64,000 nucleotides of DNA from Catellatospora bangladeshensis. Its GTDB lineage: Bacteria > Actinomycetota > Actinomycetes > Mycobacteriales > Micromonosporaceae. Below, piece after piece: positions 57,919 through 64,000 of this stretch; positions within the stretch are counted from its first letter, which is position 1; each line of letters starts with the position of its first letter. Under the pieces are notes generated by a model. The model searched no databases and had not been told where the DNA came from. It worked only from the letters and a program-made list of their open reading frames with translations. The stretch spans positions 186,001-250,000 of the forward strand of contig NZ_BONF01000011.1 in NCBI RefSeq assembly GCF_016862575.1. Reading direction: 5' to 3'. The position numbers and the translations under genes are program-made.

Positions 57919-59078
57919 CGCAACACCTCCGCAAGCTCCAGCAGGGACTCGTCGGCGCCGGCCGCGCCGATCAGGCACAACCCGACGGGCAGGCCGTTCA
58001 CCTGAGCGCCCGGCACGGTGAGCGCGGGCAGCCCGGCGACGCTGGCGATGCCGGTCAGGCCGAGGATCGGGGCGCGCAGCGGGCCGGTGTCGGCGCCACG
58101 CGCGGGGGCGGGGCTGGGCGCGGTCGGGATGGCCAGCACCGCGCCGTCGAGCACCCGGGCCATCGTGGACTTCACCTGGTTGATCTCGCGGTCGGCCGTG
58201 CCCAGCTCGTCGAGGGTGCGGCCGGACGCGGCGCGCACCCGCTCGGTGACGCCGGGGCCGAAGTGCGGGTGCTCGGCGCGTACCCACTCGCCGTGGCGCT
58301 GCCAGAACTCCCAGCCGGTGCGCACCGCGTAGGCCAGCCGGTAGTCGGGTGCGGGCCCGGCGCCCCACAGCGGCTTCTCCTCGACGGGCAGCACGCCCGC
58401 GAGCCGGTCCAGCAGGGGCTGCAGCGCGTCGCGGACGGCGGGCTCGGCCAGCTCCCACAGGTCGGCGGGGGCGTGCACGGCGCGGACCGGGCTGGTCCCG
58501 GGGCGGCTGCTCAGCAGCACCCCCGTCGCGGTACGCAGCAGCGCCAGGTCCCGGGTGAGCAGGCCCGGCACGTCGAACGAGCCGCACAGCGGCACCACCC
58601 CGGCCCGGCTGACCCGGTTGTGGCTGGGGCGCAGGCCGTACAGGCCGCACCAGCCGGCGGGGATGCGCACCGAGCCGCCGGTGTCGGTGCCCAGGCCCAG
58701 GTCGGCGGAGCCTTCGGCGACCGCGGCGGCGGTGCCGTTGGACGAGCCGCCGGTGATGTGGCCGGGCGCGGCCGGGTTGTCCGGGGCGCCGTAGTGCTCG
58801 TTCGTGCCGAACAGGCTGTAGGCCATCTCGTCGGTGTGCGTCTTGCCGACGATGGCCGCGCCCGCGCCGGTCAGCACCGCGACCGCGGCGGCGTCGCGTT
58901 TCGCGACCGGGTGGGTGGCCAGCCAGGTCGGGTTGCCCGCGCCGGTGGGCAGTCCGGCCACATCGAACAGGTCCTTGACGGCCAGCCGTATGCCGCGCAG
59001 CGGCCCGTCCGTCTCGGGGCGCGGCGGGATGGCCGTCACCCAGGGCACGTAGGGGCCGGGGGCCGCGAGGTCCGTCAT
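57915..59078 (-). CDS. Amidase (amidase signature family)
   Basis: 387 residues. Ser-cisSer-Lys triad: K35 in GIRLAVKDLFDVAG, cis-Ser112 in ITGGSSNGTAAAVAEG, nucleophile Ser136 in DTGGSVRIPAGWCG. Hydrolyses small amides, possibly GatA-like or a nitrilase-pathway enzyme; at 387 residues it is shorter than GatA (about 480), and no gatB or gatC is nearby. Coupled to the EcsC-like gene. Confidence 0.92.
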   Translation of the reverse strand: MTDLAAPGPYVPWVTAIPPRPETDGPLRGIRLAVKDLFDVAGLPTGAGNPTWLATHPVAKRDAAAVAVLTGAGAAIVGKTHTDEMAYSLFGTNEHYGAPDNPAAPGHITGGSSNGTAAAVAEGSADLGLGTDTGGSVRIPAGWCGLYGLRPSHNRVSRAGVVPLCGSFDVPGLLTRDLALLRTATGVLLSSRPGTSPVRAVHAPADLWELAEPAVRDALQPLLDRLAGVLPVEEKPLWGAGPAPDYRLAYAVRTGWEFWQRHGEWVRAEHPHFGPGVTERVRAASGRTLDELGTADREINQVKSTMARVLDGAVLAIPTAPSPAPARGADTGPLRAPILGLTGIASVAGLPALTVPGAQVNGLPVGLCLIGAAGADESLLELAEVLR

Positions 59079-59127
59079 CGCACACTCCTACCACGAGCGC
59101 CCGGCCGGGGAGTGCGGGCGCACCACG

Positions 59128-59133
59128 TAGCTT
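59128..59133 (+). promoter_or_regulatory. Possible leaderless -10 box of the AlkZ-like gene
   Basis: TAGCTT, eight bases, then ATG at 59142. No good ribosome site, though an AGGAC overlaps the spacer. Confidence 0.35.
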
Positions 59134-59141
59134 AGGACCTT

Positions 59142-60233
59142 ATGACCGCAGTGCTCAGCCGCCAAACGCTCAACCGGGCGCTGCTGGCGCGTCAGTTCCT
59201 GCTCCGACGTGCGCAGATGCCGGTGTACGACGCCGTCGCGCACCTGTACGGCCTGCAGGCCCAGGCACCGAACCCGCCCTACCTGGCGCTGTGGAACCGG
59301 CTGGACGACTTCGCCCCGGAGGAGCTGTCGCAGCTGATCACGGACCGGCGTGCGGTGCGCATCGCGCTGATGCGCTCGACGATCCACCTGGTCACCGCCG
59401 AGGACTGCCTCGCCCTGCGCCCGGTGCTGCAACCGGCGCACGACCGCGGCTTCGCCGTCACCTACGGCAAGCGGCTGACCGGGCTCGACCTCGACACGGT
59501 CGCCGTGCACGGCCGCGAGCTGGTCGAGGCGCGACCGCGCACGTTCGCCGAGCTGGGCGCGCTGCTCGCCGAGCGTTTCCCCGGCTACGACGCCGACGCG
59601 CTCGCACCGGTGGTGCGCACACGGGTGCCGCTGGTGCAGGTGCCGCCGCGCGGGCTGTGGGGGTCTAGCGGGCAGGCCGCGCACACCTCGGCCGAGACGT
59701 GGCTGTCGGCGGAGCCGAGCGCCCCGGACCCGGCACGGATGGTGCTGCGCTACCTGGCCGCGTACGGCCCGGCGAGCGTGCCGGACGTGCAGGCCTGGTC
59801 GGGCCTGACCCGGCTGAAGGAGGTCGTGGCGGGACTGCGGCCGCGGCTGGTGACCTTCCGCGACGAGCGCGGCGTGGAGCTGTACGACCTGCCGGACGCG
59901 CCCCGGCCCGACGCCGCCGAACCGGCGCCGCTGCGGCTGCTCGGCGAGTTCGACTCGGTGCTGCTCTCGCACGCCGACCGCACCCGGATCATCTCCGACG
60001 AGCACCGCAAGCGAGTGTTCACCGTCAACGGCATCATCAAGGCGACGGTGCTGGCCGACGGCTTCGTCGCCGGGACGTGGCGCATCGAGCGCGGCCGGGA
60101 CGCCGCAACGCTGCGCGTGGAGCCGTTCGTGCAGCTCACCGACGCGCAGCGGACCGCGCTGACCGAGGAGGCGCACCGGATGCTGGCGTTCGCGGCGCCC
60201 GGCGCGAAGGCGTACCACGTCGATGCGGGCTGA
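59142..60233 (+). CDS. AlkZ-like (HTH_42) winged-helix DNA glycosylase
   Basis: 363 residues. The winged-helix family HTH_42 is recognised from LSRQTLNRALLARQFLLRRA and from YGLQAQAPNPPYLALWNRL, whose Q39-A-Q41 matches the catalytic QxQ of AlkZ, the glycosylase that unhooks azinomycin-type interstrand crosslinks. Later LRYLAAYGPASVPDVQAWSG and EFDSVLLSHADRTRIISDEH are also family blocks. Actinomycetes use such enzymes for self-protection or general repair; no nitrogen-mustard-like natural product cluster is visible here. Confidence 0.88.
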   Translation: MTAVLSRQTLNRALLARQFLLRRAQMPVYDAVAHLYGLQAQAPNPPYLALWNRLDDFAPEELSQLITDRRAVRIALMRSTIHLVTAEDCLALRPVLQPAHDRGFAVTYGKRLTGLDLDTVAVHGRELVEARPRTFAELGALLAERFPGYDADALAPVVRTRVPLVQVPPRGLWGSSGQAAHTSAETWLSAEPSAPDPARMVLRYLAAYGPASVPDVQAWSGLTRLKEVVAGLRPRLVTFRDERGVELYDLPDAPRPDAAEPAPLRLLGEFDSVLLSHADRTRIISDEHRKRVFTVNGIIKATVLADGFVAGTWRIERGRDAATLRVEPFVQLTDAQRTALTEEAHRMLAFAAPGAKAYHVDAG

Positions 60234-60296
60234 GCCATCTGTTCGGGATCGGACACCGGCTTGACGGGGCAGCGATCGATCGCGAAGGATTCTCCC

Positions 60297-61865
60297 GTGC
60301 TTGACCCGGGGGTGACGCTCGGCGGGCGTTACGAGCTCTTGGACCTGATCGCCCGCGGTGGGATGGGCGAGGTGTGGCGCGCCGACGACCTGGTGCTCGG
60401 CCGCCGCGTGGCGGTGAAGGCGCTGCTGCCCGCCCTGGCCGGGGAGGCCGGGTTCACCGCCCGGTTCCGGGCCGAGGCGCGCGCCATGGCGGCGCTGTCC
60501 CATCCCGGCATCGTCGAGATCTACGACTACGGCCACGCCGACGGCGTGGCGTACCTGGTGATGCAGTTCGTCGAGGGCGAGTCGCTGCGCGCGCTGGTCG
60601 ACCGGGACGGCGCGGTGGACCCGCACCTGGCGATGGGGCTGCTCGCGCAGGCCGCCGACGCGATCCACGCCGCACACCGGCAGGGCATCGTGCACCGCGA
60701 CGTGAAACCGTCGAACCTGCTGCTGCGCCCGGACGGGCGGCTCGCGCTCACCGACTTCGGCATCGCGCGCATGGTCGCCGGCGACCGCCTCACCGCCGCC
60801 GACGAGATCCTGGGCACCTCGTCCTATCTGGCTCCCGAGCAGGTCACCGGTGCCGAGATCGGGCCCGCCACCGACGTGTACGCGCTCGGTGTGGTCGCGT
60901 ACGAGCTGGTCACCGGAGACCGGCCGTTCAACGCCGACACCCCGCTCGCGGTCGCGCTCCAGCACGTCAACGACGACCCGCCCGCACTGCCCGCGGACGT
61001 GCCCCGGCCGGTCCGGGCGCTCATCATGCGCGCGCTGGCCAAGGAGCCCGACGAGCGCTGGCCCTCCGCCGCCGCGCTCGCCCAGGCGTCCCGCTCGGCG
61101 GCGCACGCCACCCGGACGGCGGCGCGGGCCGCCGCCGCATCCGCTGTCTCTCCCAGCACGGAGAACACCGCGGCCGCGGACCGGCCGCCGCACAAGCGTG
61201 CGGCGGCAGCACCCTCCGGTTCCGCGGCCAGCCGGCCGTCGCGGGCGGTCGCGCCGGCCGGCCGCGCAGCGCCGGTCCCGGCGGGCGAGCGCAGCCTGGC
61301 CGACGCGATGCCGCCCGGTCACCGCCGGCCGCTGAACGCGGGGCCGTTCCGCGACCGCCGCCTGCTCGCCGGAGCCGCCGGGGTCCTGTTGCTGCTGGTG
61401 GCAGCCCTCGCCTACGCGCTCACGCCGAGCGCCGGCGCCGATCCGTCCGGGCAGGACCCGGGCACTGCTCCCTCCGCGAGCACCGGGACGGACCCCGCCG
61501 CGCCGCCGGGCACCGGCCCCTCCGGCAGCACCGCCCCGACGCCCCGGGCCACGGTGACGGCGTCCAGCCGTCCCCTGCCGCGGCCGTCGGGTGCGCACCC
61601 GAGCCCGGCCGCGCCGAGCAGCCCCGCCGCACCGCAGAGCCCGGCCACGACCACCCGGACCGTGCCCGGCATGTACGGCTGGCGCGAGGTCGAGGTGGTC
61701 GCCGAGCTGAAACGCCTCGGCCTGATCGGGACCATCACCTACCGGGCCACGCCCGACCAGTGCCACGTCCTGGAGCAGTCACCGGCGGGCGGAACGGTCG
61801 TCGCCGCCGGGTCCACCGTCGACGTCGTGATCGCCACCGCGACGGACCAGTGCAAACAGGTCTGA
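60297..61865 (+). CDS. Membrane Ser/Thr protein kinase with one PASTA domain
   Basis: 522 residues from GTG 60297 (AAGGA 8 bases upstream). Kinase domain 11-270: glycine loop IARGGMGEVWRA, K41, HRDVKPSN (133-140), DFG (153-155), GTSSYLAPEQV. Ala/Pro linker, TM helix near 362-382, exported Pro/Thr-rich region, and one PASTA domain (about 455-522: VPGMYGWREVEVVAELKRLG). Family known for sensing muropeptides/lipid II and phosphorylating division and wall proteins. Most PknB proteins have three or four PASTA units, so this is a short version. Confidence 0.93.
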   Translation: MLDPGVTLGGRYELLDLIARGGMGEVWRADDLVLGRRVAVKALLPALAGEAGFTARFRAEARAMAALSHPGIVEIYDYGHADGVAYLVMQFVEGESLRALVDRDGAVDPHLAMGLLAQAADAIHAAHRQGIVHRDVKPSNLLLRPDGRLALTDFGIARMVAGDRLTAADEILGTSSYLAPEQVTGAEIGPATDVYALGVVAYELVTGDRPFNADTPLAVALQHVNDDPPALPADVPRPVRALIMRALAKEPDERWPSAAALAQASRSAAHATRTAARAAAASAVSPSTENTAAADRPPHKRAAAAPSGSAASRPSRAVAPAGRAAPVPAGERSLADAMPPGHRRPLNAGPFRDRRLLAGAAGVLLLLVAALAYALTPSAGADPSGQDPGTAPSASTGTDPAAPPGTGPSGSTAPTPRATVTASSRPLPRPSGAHPSPAAPSSPAAPQSPATTTRTVPGMYGWREVEVVAELKRLGLIGTITYRATPDQCHVLEQSPAGGTVVAAGSTVDVVIATATDQCKQV

Positions 61866-62043
61866 TCCGCGGCCAGCCACCGAACAGTCCTTCCGCAAGC
61901 TGTAGCGGGTCCGGGGCGGGGCCGGCGGCACGGCCCCGCCGCGTGATGGGTTGACGACAGAGACGGGCACGCTGCGCCACCGGCTACCTACCGTGAGCAC
62001 GCGCGCGCATCCACGTCCATGACTCTCACGATCGGTGACCGCC

Positions 62044-62568
62044 ATGACCCGAACCGAAAGCCCGTCCCCGAAGCGCCGCGGCCTCCTGCGCGCGGTGTCC
62101 ACGCTGCTCACCGCGGCCCTTCTCGCCGTGGGCCTGTCCGTCGCCGGGAACGTCGCCACCGCCACCCCCGCGCAGGCCCTCTGCGTGACGCCCGCCCTGG
62201 TGGGCAACTGGTCGAACATCGACCCGGCGACCAACCACATCGTCCGCGCCGACATCCAGTTCTTCTGCAGCGACGTCGTCACCTGCGACGCGGACACCGG
62301 CATCTGCACCCGGCCCCCGTCGTACTACCGCATCCGCCCGTTCGGGGCGTGCGTGCCCACCGCCTGCGACTGGGGCTGGCGGAACATGACCGCCATGAGC
62401 GACGGCTGGCAGCGCACGCAGTACGTGTACAGCTGGGCGACCGTCGACGTCTGGGCCCGCACCGAGGCCTGGTACGGCCGCACCTACCTGCGGATCTGGA
62501 GCAACACCGACTTCACCGCCGCCGACGGCCGCACCGACTTCGCCCGCGACGAGTGGTTCCTGCGGTGA
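62044..62568 (+). CDS. Hypothetical secreted protein
   Basis: 174 residues from ATG 62044 (a GTG at 62035 is in frame). Signal peptide about 1-46 (LLRAVSTLLTAALLAVGLSV, then ATATPAQALC). Mature part of about 130 residues with paired Cys (FFCSDVVTCDADTGICTR, GACVPTACDWGW), aromatic-rich end (YVYSWATVDVWARTEAWYGR). Resembles small secreted actinomycete proteins with a NWSNIDPATN start, function unknown to me. Perhaps a disulfide-bonded beta-sandwich. Confidence 0.78.
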   Translation: MTRTESPSPKRRGLLRAVSTLLTAALLAVGLSVAGNVATATPAQALCVTPALVGNWSNIDPATNHIVRADIQFFCSDVVTCDADTGICTRPPSYYRIRPFGACVPTACDWGWRNMTAMSDGWQRTQYVYSWATVDVWARTEAWYGRTYLRIWSNTDFTAADGRTDFARDEWFLR

Positions 62569-62619
62569 GCACGCCGCCGGCGGGAGCCCCCTGAGCCCCC
62601 GCCGGCGGCCTCCCCCCGG

Positions 62620-64000
62620 TCAGTGCCCGGCGTGGGCCAGGTGCGAGCCGTGGTCGATCACCCCCGGCCTGCCGCCCGGCGGCACCACCACGAACTGGCC
62701 CATCATCCCGGCGTCCTCGTGGAACAGCACGTGGCAGTGGAACATGTACGGCGTGTCCGCGTCCGCGTAGTCGGTGAACCGCATGATCAGCTCATACGTC
62801 TCGTCCGGGTGCAGGTAGACGGTGTCCTTCCAGCCCGACAGCCGCGGCGGCGGCGCGGCCCCGCTGACGGTGAGCACCTGGAACTGCACGTCGTGCACGT
62901 GGAAGTTGTGCGGCTGCCCGTCGTTGTTGACGACCCGCCACACCTCCGTGGTGTCCTGCTCGGGCGCGAAGTCGACCCGGGTCATGTCCATCTGCCTGCT
63001 GTTGATGCTGTGCCCGCTGAACTTGAACTCCCGCTGCTGCGCGGCGTCAGCGCGGTCGAGCCGCGGTGTGGCGACCAGCCGCTGCGGCACCTCCGGGCTC
63101 GCGGAAAGCGTCCCCGAGGCCCGCAGTTGCAGCACGTCGAACGAGTCCGCCCCGCCGGTGAACCGCCCGAACACGCCCGTGCCCAGGTCCGGCGGGTAGC
63201 TGCGCAGCACCGTCCGCTCCCCCGCCTTGACCGTCACCACGATCTCGGCCCGCTCACCCGGCGACAGCATGAGCCGGTCCGTCCGGTGCGCCGCCTCCAG
63301 CAGCCCGCCGTCCGTACCCACCAGGTCGAACTGACGCCCGTCGGCGAACCCGAAGTCGTAGACGCGCGCGTTGGACCCGTTCAGCAGCCGCAGCCGCACC
63401 CGCTGCGTCTTCACCTCCAGGTACGGCCCGACGGTGCCGTTGACGGCGATGGTGTCGCCGAGGACGCCGACCCCGCTGAAGATCCCCGGGGCGTCGTCGA
63501 GCTTGCCCTTCGCGTCGAACTTGCGGTCCTGCACGATCACCGGGATGTCGTCGACGCCGTACTCGTGCGGCAGCGCCGCGACCGAGGTGGCCGGGTCGTC
63601 GACGATGAACATGCCGGCCAGGCCCTGGTACACGTGCTTGGCGGTCTCGCCGTGCAGGTGCGGGTGATACCAGAGCGACGCGGCGGGCTGCTCGATCTTC
63701 CAGGCCGGCGACCAGGTCCTGCCGGGTGCCACGAGCTGGTGCGGGCCGCCGTCCATCTCGGGCGGCAGGTGCATGCCGTGCCAGTGCACCGTGGTCGTCT
63801 GGTCGAGGCCGTTGGTCACGTTGACCACGACCTGCTCGCCGCGCGTGGCGCGCAGCGTCGGGCCGAGCACGTCGCCGTTGAACCCCCAGGTCGGCGTCGT
63901 GCCCCGGCCGAAGTCGTGCGTGCCCGCCTGCGCCCGGAGGTCGAACACGCGGCGGCCGCCCTCCAGCCGCGACGGCGCGAGCGGCGGCACCGCCAGCGGC
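62620..64000 (-). CDS. Multicopper oxidase (CueO/FtsP-like), 5' part outside the window
   Basis: The frame is still open at 64000 and no signal peptide has been reached, so the N-terminus lies to the right. All copper-ligand blocks are present: VHWHGMHLPP, LWYHPHLHGETA, QPHNFHVHDVQFQVL and MFHCHVLFHEDAGMMGQFVV. Three cupredoxin domains (FVTD-like first, CueO-type order). Outside the membrane it would oxidise Cu(I) or phenolic compounds, reducing O2 to water. The presence of MGQF and the T1 axial Met pattern matches CueO-like enzymes. Confidence 0.92.
   Translation of the reverse strand, partial: PLAVPPLAPSRLEGGRRVFDLRAQAGTHDFGRGTTPTWGFNGDVLGPTLRATRGEQVVVNVTNGLDQTTTVHWHGMHLPPEMDGGPHQLVAPGRTWSPAWKIEQPAASLWYHPHLHGETAKHVYQGLAGMFIVDDPATSVAALPHEYGVDDIPVIVQDRKFDAKGKLDDAPGIFSGVGVLGDTIAVNGTVGPYLEVKTQRVRLRLLNGSNARVYDFGFADGRQFDLVGTDGGLLEAAHRTDRLMLSPGERAEIVVTVKAGERTVLRSYPPDLGTGVFGRFTGGADSFDVLQLRASGTLSASPEVPQRLVATPRLDRADAAQQREFKFSGHSINSRQMDMTRVDFAPEQDTTEVWRVVNNDGQPHNFHVHDVQFQVLTVSGAAPPPRLSGWKDTVYLHPDETYELIMRFTDYADADTPYMFHCHVLFHEDAGMMGQFVVVPPGGRPGVIDHGSHLAHAGH

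Noticed and set aside
62035-62043. GTG start for the secreted protein at 62044
   Set aside because: Neither start has a clear ribosome site; ATG 62044 gives a normal-length signal peptide, so it was preferred.

Overview
The window is about 73% G+C, its genes have strongly G/C-biased third codon positions, GTG and TTG starts are common, and several genes begin six to eight bases after a TAnnnT -10 box (leaderless). A SigK/RskA pair, a PASTA-type kinase, Spo0M, a sortase-anchored wall protein and FGE-activated sulfatase all fit a high-GC, spore-forming actinomycete. I infer Micromonosporaceae; this rests on gene content and style, not on a database match. There is no phage, plasmid or IS element and no CRISPR array: most of it is chromosomal core or accessory sequence, with about 66 protein genes.

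Layout. 1-5.0 kb: secreted nuclease (runs off the left edge), a small Asp-rich repeat protein, an LPXTG wall protein and a membrane protein. 5.0-8.5 kb: hydrolase/TetR divergent pair and two paralogous membrane proteins set among copies of a palindromic repeat. 8.5-15 kb: a Cys-leader-like peptide, sulfatase and its formylglycine-generating enzyme, K+ channel, RlpA-like protein, prolyl-tRNA synthetase. 15-20 kb: two related GNATs (one fused to DUF402), CYTH phosphatase, a leader-like small protein, DUF47/PiT phosphate transport. 19.4-20.5 kb: a conserved gene of unknown function followed by two tRNA-like genes whose halves are in permuted order. 20.5-27 kb: propeller protein and a translationally coupled exopolysaccharide cassette (GT2 synthase plus two right-handed beta-helix proteins). 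27-34.7 kb: RDD protein, M23 lipoprotein, DHA2 exporter, sigK-rskA-fasciclin locus, a second ECF sigma with a membrane partner. 34.8-46 kb: two-component system, an Hsp70-hammerhead-WD40-like fusion, AI-2E-type transporter, MacB-like export system, NUDIX. 46-57 kb: B/F-type sigma, glycogen debranching-type enzyme with GT4, MFS/GlxA pair, Spo0M. 57-64 kb: EcsC/amidase, AlkZ-like glycosylase, PASTA kinase, secreted protein, multicopper oxidase (runs off the right edge).

The most unusual item is at 20.18-20.42 kb. Twice in a row, a T-arm plus 3' acceptor strand lies upstream of the 5' acceptor strand plus D-arm. Acceptor strands (7 bp) and anticodon-stem strands (5 bp or more) pair only in the permuted arrangement, the acceptor strands are separated by exactly 7 nt in both, and both have a G3-U70 wobble pair, the alanyl-tRNA synthetase determinant. 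Anticodon loops are not intact in the DNA, so either processing joins the ends or the RNAs are not decoding tRNAs.

Three families of small intergenic stem-loops recur: a GAAGG-GCA-CCTTC repeat (six loci, providing stop codons to three genes), a 75-nt hairpin (three copies, with compensatory stem changes) and a 61-nt hairpin (three full copies and one decayed). They lie mainly at gene 3' ends and probably act as terminators or RNA processing signals.
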